Source of the DNA: Aphanomyces cochlioides
Taxonomy: Eukaryota > Oomycota > Saprolegniomycetes > Saprolegniales > Verrucalvaceae
DNA length: 64,000 nt
NCBI GenBank assembly: GCA_019828595.1
Contig: JAHQRK010000012.1
Span: forward strand, 1,736,001 to 1,800,000
Reading direction: 5' to 3'
Shown here one piece after another: positions 10,698-20,572 of this stretch. The translations under genes and the position numbers were made by a program. The number at the start of each line of letters is the position of its first letter. Position 1 is the stretch's first letter. Below the pieces are notes generated by a model. The model saw only the letters and a list, made by a program, of their open reading frames with translations. It was not told the origin of the DNA and searched no databases.

Positions 10698-12158
10698 ATG
10701 CTCTTGACGGATGTTTCGCCGATCCAGAACACTCTCACAGATACACCCATGATGGCGCAGTCCGATACGAAGCTCTTGTTTTCGTGTCAGATTTGTTTTG
10801 AAGATGTGGACCGACAGAATATTGCAACTGAAATATGTGGATCCTCGTGCCGGGCGTCCGTTTGTACGACGTGCCTGCAGGATTACATTCGAGTCCAGAC
10901 TGAATCAGTGCCCATGGGTGTATTGGCCAAGCTCAAATGTCCGATTTGTATTCGTCCTGCCAACTTGCTGCGATGGAAGGAGCGATGTGTCCAAGCCACA
11001 GAGATGATTGATACCTTTGCAGAGCGAGTTGGTGCCTCTTGCAACGTTCTATGCCCCAACTGCCACAGCCCATCGAATGTTCTTCCACGTCCGCTGGAGC
11101 GAGACCAGACCAATACAGACGACAGCAGCGATGCACACTTGCTTGAGAAACTATCTGCACTCGAAGAGGCGAGACAATTGTTTTGCCATCATGAAATCCC
11201 CGTGGACACGCTTTGTGATATCGTCGGCGACAGATTTCCAGACTACTACACAGAATTGACTGAGCGTCTCGTGCCATTAATCACCGACACTGAGCGACGT
11301 GCAACTTTGTTCCTCCGATTGACAAGAGCACAGCCATTTATTCAATCGAGCTGTTGCAAGGCCGACATTTGTTTCAATTGCAAAACCAAAGGCCACCACT
11401 TCGACACTTCATGTGAGGCCATGGTCACCACTAAAGAAGATGTTTCAGCTTGTCCGTCGTGCCACTTGACACTGGTCAAAGGCGATGGTTGCGACTGGGT
11501 GACTTGCTTTTGTGGATTCGGCTTTTATTGGACTTGGCAACTTCGTTCGTACCGATGGAGTCAAGTTCCTCGCCGCAGTATCGATGCTTTGACTGCTCTC
11601 GTTCGCTCCGTTAGATATTTGCGTCATCTGCGAAGCAAGGTGTTGCCACCATTGATCCGCCATGTCAACATTCCCAAGTACAAGAAGCAATACTTGGTCG
11701 TCTGCGAATATTTACGAGTCATGGCGCAACGACGGCGTGTCAAGAAAAAGGTCCTTCCAGCATTGCGAGCTCACGTTATCATGAAAGACATTGCCAAGCA
11801 CAAGAAGACAATGCTTGCTGTCTGCGAATACTTGAGATGCAGAGTATGGAGATCGCGTTTGGTCAAGGTGTTTAAATCACAGGAATTCCACCAAGTGCTC
11901 GTGAAGCGTCGAGTTGTCCACTGTGCAACCAAGCTTCAAGAGTTGCCTCAGCTAAAGGCTCCCATGGTTGCTTCGACTCGATTTTTGTTCAAGCGAATGA
12001 TCCAACGGCGAAAGCGTTATTGCTTGAGTAAAATGATGGAAATGCTCGCGAAGGATCTCGCTTGGATCGAAATGACCGACGTTGAGCGCGCAGCTTATGA
12101 GCTAGAGCAACAAGACTTTGTCAGCACCATGTTTGGCATGGGAGAGGAGGACTACTAA
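10698..12158 (+). CDS. RBR-like (TRIAD) E3 ubiquitin-ligase-like protein, copy D, intact
   Basis: A 486-residue single-exon protein starting MLLTDVSPIQN, the same start as copy C. It has the RING-type cluster (CQIC, CGSSC, CTTC, CPIC), the CPNC linker, the CCKADICFNC IBR-like cluster, RING2-like CPSC..KGDGC..CFCG with the candidate catalytic Cys, and two basic helical units (VLPPLIRHV.., VLPALRAHV..). The C-terminus has a WIEMTD motif shared with copies B and C and an acidic end (MFGMGEEDY). It is closest to copy C by sequence; the RING-linker block is almost identical (GVLAKLKCPICIRP, CVQATEMIDTFAERVGASCN). That suggests recent duplication or gene conversion with C before the Tc1-like insertion. 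The stop is TAA. The substrate and pathway are unknown. Confidence 0.88.
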   Translation: MLLTDVSPIQNTLTDTPMMAQSDTKLLFSCQICFEDVDRQNIATEICGSSCRASVCTTCLQDYIRVQTESVPMGVLAKLKCPICIRPANLLRWKERCVQATEMIDTFAERVGASCNVLCPNCHSPSNVLPRPLERDQTNTDDSSDAHLLEKLSALEEARQLFCHHEIPVDTLCDIVGDRFPDYYTELTERLVPLITDTERRATLFLRLTRAQPFIQSSCCKADICFNCKTKGHHFDTSCEAMVTTKEDVSACPSCHLTLVKGDGCDWVTCFCGFGFYWTWQLRSYRWSQVPRRSIDALTALVRSVRYLRHLRSKVLPPLIRHVNIPKYKKQYLVVCEYLRVMAQRRRVKKKVLPALRAHVIMKDIAKHKKTMLAVCEYLRCRVWRSRLVKVFKSQEFHQVLVKRRVVHCATKLQELPQLKAPMVASTRFLFKRMIQRRKRYCLSKMMEMLAKDLAWIEMTDVERAAYELEQQDFVSTMFGMGEEDY

Positions 12159-12454
12159 TGCCGTCAGCAAAACTAAGATTGATTAACTTATGACTTCATA
12201 CATATTACTTCAACATTGCCTACTCGTGGCTCAACATGAGCCCCATTGCTGGATTTCAATCCTTCATGGATGCTTGCAGCATTTGCCACAGTCACTTGGT
12301 CGGGCAGAATACGCTTGACCAGGCATGGACTACCGCGAACTTTTGCAGAACGAGTTTTGCGTAATGATTGAACAATTGAATGCATGCCCTGTGGCAAGCT
12401 CATTACCAAACCACGCCTGGAACTAGTTTAATGAGCGCAAAGTACTGTCGTCGG

Positions 12455-12768
12455 GTTCACAACTGAGTGGACCGTCGTGTCCTGCTTCAGTTTGCGCGAG
12501 CTGGATGAACGAGTACATTCGAGTGCGCACTGAATCTGCCCCAATGGGAGTGCTGGCCAAGCTCAATTGGCTCATGACCTGCATGGTTCCATCGCCACGA
12601 TTCTTGTACAAGCGAATGATCCAGCGCAGTATGAGCTGCGTCTTGTACAAGCTCATGGACGTTGCCTCGAATGATCTCGCTTGGATAGCAATGACCGATG
12701 AAGAGCGTGGTGCCTTTGAGCTCGACCGACAAGACTTTATGTGCATCATGTTCGACGTGGGAGATTAG
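12455..12768 (+). pseudogene. RBR-like paralogue E, internal-deletion remnant
   Basis: Homology to the middle of the RING (SCPASVCASW, EYIRVRTESAPMGVLAKLN) is fused directly to the C-terminal tail (RFLYKRMIQR, MTDEERGAFELDRQDF). About 320 codons covering the last RING pair, the IBR, RING2 and the helical units are missing. The junction is in frame, so 12505-12768 reads as an 87-residue open frame ending DVGD plus a TAG stop. Sequence before 12455 loses homology. Such a product would hold no complete zinc site. It is a deletion derivative of a full copy and marks a further unit of the array. Confidence 0.8.
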
Positions 12769-13109
12769 TGTAATTCATATCGATTAATTTATGAATTCAC
12801 ATCAAATCATGGCAAATCCATACGCTGACTTCGCTCCATCAACGCTCAAGAACGACAACAAACAGTTCAAGGCCATCGGGTTGTCTTTGTCAGACAAAAC
12901 GTCAAAAAAACTCTGAAGACTATGGAAAATTCCACTCAGAAATGGACTTCTTGATCAACTTGTCGTGCAGTCCTTTGCGGTGCAGCCACAACAGATCAGT
13001 CAGGTCGCTCGCGTAACTTGAAATGTCCAATCTTCAGCAATGCTATCTCTCTAGAGGTCGCTATCTTCTTGGGCTTCCGAGTCGGCAAATCAACGCTGCA
13101 TTCATCAAC
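12769..13109. other. Spacer after RBR remnant E
   Basis: I see no gene, RNA or repeat in this stretch. Confidence 0.5.
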
Positions 13110-14340
13110 TCATGATAGATTTTTAACCTTATATACTTTCGCGATCATCCTGTCGAATTCTACACGATTTTGAGCCTGCTCAGAGACAAAGTGTCCACCA
13201 TCATGGCTCGGTCGTCTCCATCGTCCATGGCTTGGTTGCTGTTGCAGGACGAACCTAGTAGGCAAATGAGAGTCAAACATATACGGAGGACGCCATACCT
13301 GTGTCGTCTTCAAGGCGACTTGGTGGTGGGTCCAGACGTACGCGATATTCGGCGCTGCCACGCCTGGACCAGCACGTGGTCTGGTATTCAGTGGCTGGGT
13401 CGTCGTCTCAACCACCGAGTCCTTCATGCTTGGCTCGAGTGGTGGAGCCAGGAGTTGGCCCACCAGCGGCGCGGCCGTTGGAAAATCGACCGGACACTCG
13501 ACAAGTTGTCCAAGCTGAAAGGAGGCTTTCGGACGAGACGCGATGACACATGGGATGGCACTTGGGCATTGCTGCACACCTTGAGTCGCTGGCATGGGTA
13601 GAGCAGCTAGCCTCGTGTGCGTGTCGATGTCGGCAATCTCTGACTCGGGGTCGACCGCGGGCATAGGTAGATCGACAGGCATGATGTGCGTGTCGTTGAT
13701 GCCAGGCTCTGGCACAGGGTCAACTGCTGGCATGGCTGGAGCGGCTGGCATCGCGTTCATGTCGTTGGTGACATTGTGTGGTCGTTGCGCATGGGCATCC
13801 ACGGTAGGCAACGGCTCGTGGCGAGGTTGGCGCCGCGGACGATTTGGACGTCGTTGTGGTCGCTGGAAAAGCGCATTGGCAGCCGCCACGGCTCTGCGCA
13901 TTTGGTCGACTCGCTCGACGTTGTATCGGTGCAAGTTCCACGTTGGCTGCTGCATATGTGATCTGGGTTTGTCGAAAAATGGAATTGGAAAGCTCGCCGC
14001 CGTCGAGTGCCATGTCAGAACAAGCGTTTCACTTTGGCGCGCGCAACGTCTCAAATATTTCACATTTGTCAGATGGCCTCGGTCATCGAGAGAGACTACC
14101 ACTTGAGAGAGGCGTTCGTCTTGCTTGTGGTCTTCTCTTCCGACAAAAGTGTGTCGTTCCTCTTGTAGGATCTCTTGCTTGTGTTCAAGGATGTCAGTTC
14201 CCTTGTGGCGAAGTGAGGCCATATGATTGGTCCAAAAGATTGACTCCAGAAGCCCCCATTGGCTCCTGGAGTCGAATCCGGAAATGTTGTGCGCTGTATC
14301 CGGAAATGGACGCTTCAAAGTTGTGCAATTTGGGGCTTTC
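13110..14340 (-). other. Unassigned long minus-strand open frame, possibly transposon-derived
   Basis: A continuous minus-strand frame covers this interval between RBR remnants E and F. It also stays open antisense to remnant F (14341-14630), but that part is probably accidental. The first segment (WGLLESIFWTNHMASLRHKG, LTNVKYLRRCARQ, TWHSTAASFPIPFF, then YN..VDQMRRA) has a weak resemblance to the end of piggyBac-type transposases, which I cannot confirm. It is followed by an Arg/Pro-rich region (QRPQRRPNRPRRQPR) and repeated AMPAVDPxPEP-like Pro/Ala units. I found no inverted repeats at its edges. Since the array units on both sides are broken, this may be foreign DNA that separated them. 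Confidence 0.35.
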
Positions 14341-14360
14341 AAGACTGGCATTCGCAGCGG

Positions 14361-15141
14361 AAGGATGCTGACATTTGCTTCCACTGTTTGACCAAAGGCA
14401 ACTACGATGGCTCTCCTTGTCGCGCCTTCCTCGCTCAAGTCGAGGACGTTGCGGCGTGTCCCTCTTGCAATCAAAGGCGACGGCTGGGTTACTTGTTTCT
14501 GCGGCATGGGATTCTCCTGGTTGAGGCAAGTTCCCAAGAAGGTTCTCGGTGCTTTGATAGCGGTGTTTGTTCGATTTGTCCAAGTGAGACGCAGGAAAGT
14601 GTTGCCTGCACTGAAGCGCCGCGTCAACATTGCAAAGTTCCACGAGCAGTTTGTCGTCGTGGCTCAGTTTTTATGAGCCAAAGCACAGTATCGCCGCCGC
14701 ATGTTGCCACAACTCAAAGCCCATGTCGTGATGCTCAACATTACCAAGCACAAGCGTCAAATGCTCGCTGTGTGCAAACTCTTGCGCAGACGCACGTGGA
14801 AATGACCACTGAAGAAGAAGCTCCTGCGCCGTGTCTGTGAATACTTGAGGACACGAGTTTGGAAACGACGATTTGTCAAGAGAGTCTTACAATCTGAAGC
14901 CATGCAACACTCGATAATTCAGTGCAGATCCATTTACTGTGTCAAAATGGTGCAAGCCTTACCTTGGCTCAAGTCTCGCATGGTCATCGCCGCTACCAAC
15001 TTGCATCGGCTCATGGCCATCGATCGAAAAGAAGGCGCCATGTTGACAAAACTCTCGTGGGAACACTACTGGGCAAACGTCACGGACGAAGTCCTCGCAG
15101 AGACCGAAGCAGAAATGACGAGCATCTTGTCGGTGCTCTAA
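14361..15141 (+). pseudogene. RBR-like paralogue F, 5'-truncated and decayed
   Basis: Homology starts inside the IBR-like cluster (DADICFHCLTKGNYDGSPC) and runs through CPSC, a frameshift near 14475, IKGDG-WVTCFCG, helical units (VLPALKRRV.., VVMLNITKHK), the VCEYLRTRVWKRR segment and the tail (WLKSRM, then a stop at 15141). The GDGC Cys proposed as catalytic in intact copies is deleted here (GDGW). In-frame stops occur at 14674-14676 and near 14802, and the whole N-terminal RING is absent. It is clearly non-functional. It lies between the unassigned minus-strand frame and copy G. Confidence 0.8.
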
Positions 15142-15443
15142 ATTTACGACTACTGAGTGAGCGAACGTCGTTCAACCATGGCATGAACATCCCAGTCCCT
15201 GAAATGTAATATTGCAAGTTTTGATGCAGCCTCTTTGTTTGCCTCTAGAAGGACCATCCTTGACGCCAATCGGCCGCAGACTGCTCATGCACCAGGGCAT
15301 GCATCAAAGCATCACGTCGCCAACCTGATGATTTGCCTCGACTCTACAACCTTCATCCAGGAATTGCATGACAGATTGTGAGTGACGGTTGTTTGTTTGC
15401 CGTGACCGTCTCAGTTGATATTCCTCACTCGATCAACCTCTTG
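15142..15443. other. Spacer upstream of RBR copy G
   Basis: No gene is seen. It presumably contains the promoter region of copy G; no clear core element could be assigned. Confidence 0.4.
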
Positions 15444-16742
15444 ATGCTTTTCGTCGACGCTGCTCCAGCACAACTCACGCCCGTGACCAATGTGGTCATG
15501 ATGGAAATGTCCGATGCCAAGAATACTTCAACCTGCCAAATCTGCTTTGACAGGTTGGTCCAACTGAAAATTGCGACGAGCATCTGTGGACTATCATGCC
15601 GAGCTGCCGTGTGCCATGGCTGTCTCAACGACTACATTCGCGTGCAGACAGAGAGTCTTCCGATCGGCGTCCTAGCCAAGCTTAATTGCCCTATTTGCAT
15701 CCGCCCTGCGAATCTCATGCGGTGGAAGGCACGATGTCCATCGCTTGCGCATGAAGTTGACGCTTTTGCCGAACGTGTCCGCGCGTCGTGTAGTATTCTT
15801 TGTCCCTCTTGCCATTCTTCCTCCAATCTTCTTCCCCAAGCAGCGCCACATACCGACACGATCAACATGAAAACCTACTTGGTCGAGAAGATTCCATTGC
15901 TCCGCCAACGATGTCGAGAGTTTTGTCAACATGAAGCCACTCTGGATGACCTCTGCCGATTTGTCCAAGACACATTTCCAGACTACTACGTTGGCCTGAT
16001 GAAGCGCGTCGTGCCGCTCATCCACGACACTGAGAGGCGAGCCACGTTGTTCTTGCGTTTGACAAGGGATCAACCTTTCGTTCAGACAAGCTATTGCTCC
16101 GCTGATATCTGCTTTGTGTGTCAAACAAGCGGTCACCACGAAGGCACACCTTGCAAAGATCGCTTGCCCGAGGTGGACAACGTCGCTGCTTGTCCAGATT
16201 GCAAGTTGACTCTGGCCAAAGGCGACGGGTGCGACTTGGTCACGTGTTTCTGTGGCTTTAGCTTCTACTGGACCCAGCAAGTCGACTTCTACCGGTGGAA
16301 CCAACTTCCTCGACAGTACATTGATGCGTTGGCGGTGGTCTTTCGTCCATTTGTTTACTTTTGACGACTGCGCAAGCATATTGCGCCTGCAGTCCGACGA
16401 CACCCTCACATTTGCAAGTACAAACAACAGCTTTTGAAAGTCTGCGAGTACCTGCGCGGTGCAGCGCATGGAAGACGCTTCCAGCGTTTGGTCTTGCCAC
16501 AAATGACGAGCGAAGTTATCATGCTCGACATTGCCAAGCAGAAGCAGCACATGCTCGTCGTGCTTGAATACTTAAAGAGGCGCATGTGGCAAAGACGATT
16601 TATGAACAACGTCCTGCAATCCAACGCATTCAGAGATGGAATCGTCCGTCGCCGCGCCAAGCACTGCGTCAAGATGGTCCAAACACACCCGTGGCTGAAA
16701 CTGCCTATGGCTTTAGTCGCCGACGACATGCGACTGCGCGTA

Positions 16743-16772
16743 CCGTCCATTGGGCACGGCGAAAGCGAGCTC
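16743..16772 (+). repeat. Left terminal inverted repeat of the pogo-like element
   Basis: Starts CCGTCCATTGGGCACGGCG and matches the reverse complement of 20115-20145 with about six differences and one length change. Confidence 0.85.
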
Positions 16773-17085
16773 CCTCAATTTTGCGAATTTCGATCTGAAA
16801 TTTTGAGGCTACATTTGACATCATCAAAAAACTCTGTAGCCAAAAAATCTCTGGCATCCAATGAGAAATGGCAAAGATAAACGGGATGCAACAAGCCGAA
16901 GTTTGTGACACTTCGGGGAAAATGTCATGAAAATACAGTCATGGCCAGATTTAACGTACCCTTCAACAATATAAATTTACGAAGTATTCATGGTCAACAG
17001 AGGTAAAAGATTATAAAGGTAAATATTGCATCACCCACAGCACACCATGACGATCACAGTCATCATTCATGTTACGCACTGAAGG

Positions 17086-18294
17086 CTACAGGGTGAAGGC
17101 TTGACGTTCACTATCATTGTCTACAAGCTCGTACATGTCCTCACCAAGAATCTCAGTATGGCGCCAGCAATTTGAGATAGTTGACGCGTCCACAGAGTTC
17201 CATGCTTGCCGCGCGATATTCATTGCTTCCAAAACACTCATTTCATGGAGCTTGTTGGCACGCGAATGGGTATTCTCGACGTCGCCTTGGTCCAAATCTT
17301 GAATGAACGCATCAAAGCGCTCCACGTTACGTTTCGCTTTCAACTGCTCAATCTTGGCTTTGAACGAACGAATTATTCCAGCGTCTTGGGGCTGTAGAAA
17401 AGGAGTGGTGTTAGGTGGAAGCATAACAATTTTGACATTCGAGAGAGTCTTGTCATACCGGTGGGAGGAAACATTGTCAAGAAGGAGCAAAACATGCCGC
17501 TCGTCAGACACCATTGTCTCATTGAATCGCTCAAGCCAACATGCAAAAACATTTTGCGTCATCCACCCCTTTTTGGCATCAACGTAATTCAACTCAGAGG
17601 GTTGTTGAGGACCAAAGCAGCGGGGTTTCTTCGATTTGCCGACAAACAGTAAAGGCGGCTTGCACGAGCCGTCTGCATTACTCGTAATTGCCACTGTTAT
17701 CCTTTTTTTGATAATTTTCCGACCGGGCATTGGTGTTTCTGTCACAGTCTTTTGACTTGCCGCACAGTAGAAGTATGCGGTCTCGTCCATATTGAATATG
17801 TCTTCTCTTTTGTACCCTCGTGTAACATCTCGAAGAAAGTCGCGACCACGCTTGACTTCGTCAGGATTTACTGACGCAGCTTCTCCATGTGTACTGCGCA
17901 ACTTGAGGTTGTGCCTCATTTTGAACCGTTTGATCCAACCTCTTGAGAATGTCATGGACTCAAGATTCGGGTCAGCGAATCCTTGGACTAAGAGTTCATC
18001 GCGTATCAGAGTGCTCTTTAATCGGATCGTCGCATCATTGACAATGGGAACCATCCATTCTTCACAAAGCTGAATCCAATTGAGCAACCTTTTCTCAAGG
18101 CCAGGCAGCAGTGGCTTTTTGTTAGACTTCCGTTTTGGATGGCTGTCATCAGAGATGGACGCATGATTGATGATCGTTGAAACGGTTGATTTGGGAGGCA
18201 GATCGCTCAATTTGTATGCTTCCTTGAGCCAACGACTTAAATCCATCAAAGTCTTGTCGGGACTTCGCTTAACTCTATAAACATATATTTTCAA
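17086..18294 (-). CDS. pogo/CENP-B-type transposase (DDE_1)
   Basis: A 402-residue single frame. The N-terminal part is an HTH-psq-like segment (DLPPKSTVSTIIN), followed by a CENP-B-type DNA-binding domain (WIQLCEEW, FSRGWIKRFKMRHNLKLRS). The catalytic domain carries FNMDETAYF (first Asp, about residue 170), LLLLDNVSSH (second Asp) and LQPQDAGIIRSFK (third Asp), the DDD signature of the pogo/Tigger branch of Tc1/mariner. The first 40 residues look shorter than usual for the psq domain, so a short 5' exon could be missing from this model. It lies inside the TIR-bounded element and is likely intact, so this copy could be active. It binds its own TIRs and cuts and pastes at TA by family knowledge. 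Confidence 0.88.
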   Translation of the reverse strand: MKIYVYRVKRSPDKTLMDLSRWLKEAYKLSDLPPKSTVSTIINHASISDDSHPKRKSNKKPLLPGLEKRLLNWIQLCEEWMVPIVNDATIRLKSTLIRDELLVQGFADPNLESMTFSRGWIKRFKMRHNLKLRSTHGEAASVNPDEVKRGRDFLRDVTRGYKREDIFNMDETAYFYCAASQKTVTETPMPGRKIIKKRITVAITSNADGSCKPPLLFVGKSKKPRCFGPQQPSELNYVDAKKGWMTQNVFACWLERFNETMVSDERHVLLLLDNVSSHRYDKTLSNVKIVMLPPNTTPFLQPQDAGIIRSFKAKIEQLKAKRNVERFDAFIQDLDQGDVENTHSRANKLHEMSVLEAMNIARQAWNSVDASTISNCWRHTEILGEDMYELVDNDSERQAFTL

Positions 18295-18490
18295 GAATAT
18301 AGAGTTTCTCGAGGTATTAGTTTTCAGTGGGTATGTTAAATCGGGCCATAACTGTACACTGAAAAAGTACCACTGTAGTATAAAATATGGAAGGAATTGC
18401 TGTATTGCAATGCAATTGCAATAGTATTTTATGGGCCATTTTTGACCACCACAATCATCTTTCTTGGTAGTCGTGGACTGAAGTAGAAAG

Positions 18491-19009
18491 TACCATATTT
18501 GACATGTTATAGCGGTGTATTTTTAAGGTGCACAAAATGGAATTTGTATGCACAGGAAAACTTTGAACGGAAATACCTCTAATATTCAATAAAAAGCAAA
18601 TGCTGACGTTTTTTCAAATTCAATTGACCTAAGAGTGTACTGATGGACGCAATTTGGAAAATGATCATTATGCGCTTAATGGCCAGGTCTTTGACAGGGC
18701 GTGACCTGTCAAAGTTGGGTCTAATCTCTCAATTCTGTGACTACACAGCTTGTGACTACAGAATTTGCCCTTGTCAGGTCATTTCAGAATTTCTGTATTT
18801 TATGATTTGTTTAACTGTTAGTATGTATGTATTAATATTCAAGACTATCAGTGCAATCAATGCTAGAGCACCTTAATAATTAAATACCTTTCAAATAAAT
18901 TTTTTGACAGTTGCTCAAAAATACTATATTTAGTAGGTTTTCGAATGGAAAACACCACCAGGGTAGACTCATTTAATCATGTTTACCATATTTGACATGT
19001 TATAGCGGT
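18491..19009. repeat. 26-bp direct repeat pair in the non-coding part of the pogo-like element
   Basis: The words at 18491-18516 and 18984-19009 are identical over 26 bp (TACCATATTTGACATGTTAT then AGCGGT), 493 bp apart. They may be sub-terminal transposase-binding sites or traces of an internal duplication. Confidence 0.7.
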
Positions 19010-19440
19010 AAATCAGGTCAATTAATTTATCCGGACATACGGATAAAGATTTTACCTTTTCTTCAAATTTTCTCATGCAAGTTGCCAAATCTCTAACCCT
19101 ACCCGCACTCTTGAAATCACAGTTTCATAAACCGGAAAATATCGTAATATATCCGTAAATTTTGCCTCATCGTAGTGCAGGGAGCCTGACATTTTCTGTT
19201 TGTTCAAAATTAACAGGAGTCATAAAAAAAGAAATCACTTTCAATTTGTATGTAATAAAATATGTTTGATATTTAAGGAAACCCAATAAGAATTCGTTGG
19301 GCTGTGAGCCTAACGATAACGTTACCCAATAGAATCTAGAGAAACTCACGATATTTGACTGTGCTGTGTCTTATCACGAACAGTGTGAGTGTGAGCCGAT
19401 AGTTTTTGGTCTAGTGGCGACTTCGCTTTAGTCCAAAGCG

Positions 19441-19476
19441 TTCTTTGATTGCTTTCAAGATAAAGCAATCAAAGAA
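19441..19476. other. Perfect 15-bp hairpin
   Basis: TTCTTTGATTGCTTT at 19441-19455 is followed by a 6-nt loop and its exact reverse complement at 19462-19476. It lies in the AT-rich gene-free part of the pogo-like element; its function is unknown. Confidence 0.8.
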
Positions 19477-20114
19477 GGTTACGGGCTTCGTGTGGCGAAA
19501 TAAGCCAGAGCAATCAACTACTATGTGTGCAGATGACACCATCCAACAGCAATGGTATTGTAGTTAGTGAACACGAGTGAAAACACTCACTGTTGCCTGG
19601 CACATGTTGGGCTTAAACTAAAAAATAAGTCTGTCGTTTCTTTGCGTTCTCGATTACGCGGTGCACGTGTGCCATCCACTCGATGAAATTGTGAATGCCT
19701 TCACTCCGACCATGTTGGCTCCTCACACGAACGACTACTAAGGGCCCTGGTGGTCGTTAATTAGCTTTTGCAAGTGCTAAAACATTTAAAAAATACATTA
19801 CATTGTCCTGCGGGCAGACGAACATGACACTCATGCATCATTTTCATGGTCACTTCATGCTTGGACGTTGACGTGACGCATGAACGGAAAGTCAATTTTG
19901 GCCAACCGCGATATAGAATGCATTTAATTGGACGAAAATGAAAGAGTAGTGCTCCCAACCCGACATTTTCCATTCACAAGTCATCATCTCCTCCACAGCT
20001 CGTGAAGGAGATCAGCTTCTGATTGGCCCATGCCGAGCAGGAAAATATTCTGCTTGGTGTGGTGTTTTTAGAATTTTCAGAGGTGGAATAGTCATCGAGG
20101 AGATGTCGTTACAA

Positions 20115-20145
20115 CTCAGCACTTTCGCAGTGCCCAAACGGACGG
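20115..20145 (-). repeat. Right terminal inverted repeat of the pogo-like element
   Basis: Reverse complement begins CCGTCCGTTTGGGCACTGCG, matching the left end at 16743-16772. It is followed directly by TA at 20146-20147. Confidence 0.85.
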
Positions 20146-20572
20146 TAGTGAAAGCTCGTAAACAGCTTTCTTTGATGGCAATGATGAATCAGCTAGCATG
20201 GATGCGGCGGTCTCTGGACATGACTAATGAGGAGCGAGCTGAAATTGACATGACAATGTTTCTTGAAGACGACGACGTCGATGGTAGTGACTACTAGAGC
20301 ATATGCCTTAATTCAATGCTTCCTGTGCAAACTCATGTTGTCCAAGGAGGCACAGCGCTACATCCCAAGCTATTGCATGCTGCTCGTGAGCAAAGCATGG
20401 CTGAAAGCATCACGTTGGTGCTGAACCTGGTGGATGGACAAATTTTTGTCGTCGGTTCGACACCTTCATCCATGCGAACCGGTGAGTGACGGTACACGGT
20501 CGGATCTCATCTTCAGTGGTCATTTTCACTTCCCCCAAGTTCTATTTATTCCATCCATCAGCGCTCTTGTCC

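Larger units (their letters stand above)
16743..20145 (-). mobile_element. pogo-like DNA transposon, 3403 bp, TA target duplication
   Basis: Inserted in RBR copy G with TA at both ends (16741-16742 and 20146-20147). Terminal inverted repeats of about 30 bp begin CCGTCC and share GGGCAC and GCGAAAG blocks. It carries one uninterrupted CENP-B/DDE_1 transposase on the minus strand and about 1.8 kb of AT-rich DNA without genes (18300-20110), which includes a 26-bp direct repeat and a strong hairpin. The boundary is supported independently by the TIRs, by the TA duplication and by the restored RBR frame. Confidence 0.92.
15444..20297 (+). pseudogene. RBR-like paralogue G: one in-frame TGA and split by a pogo-like transposon
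   Basis: The first block, 15444-16742, encodes the RING-type cluster, linker, IBR-like cluster, RING2-like CPDC..KGDGC..CFCG and helical units. A TGA at 16362-16364 replaces the Arg codon (CGA) that copy H has in YFRRLRK; the frame is otherwise open. At 16741-16742 (TA) the homology stops, and it resumes at 20146-20147 (TA) as VVKARKQL.. through an acidic end (DVDGSDY) and TAG at 20297. If the sequence between the two TA copies is set aside, the reading frame continues without a shift and matches the C-terminus of copy H. This shows that the gap is an insertion. The copy is closest to H. It is probably dead: even if the TGA were read through, the transposon removes the normal C-terminus. Confidence 0.88.

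Noticed and set aside
14341..14630. Extension of the unassigned minus-strand frame into RBR remnant F
   Set aside because: This part is antisense to clear RBR homology, so the open frame there is accidental.
3859..16364. Stop-codon reassignment as the explanation of in-frame stops
   Set aside because: TAA, TAG and TGA all end intact genes in this window (for example TGA at 46281, TAG at 8524, TAA at 6423).
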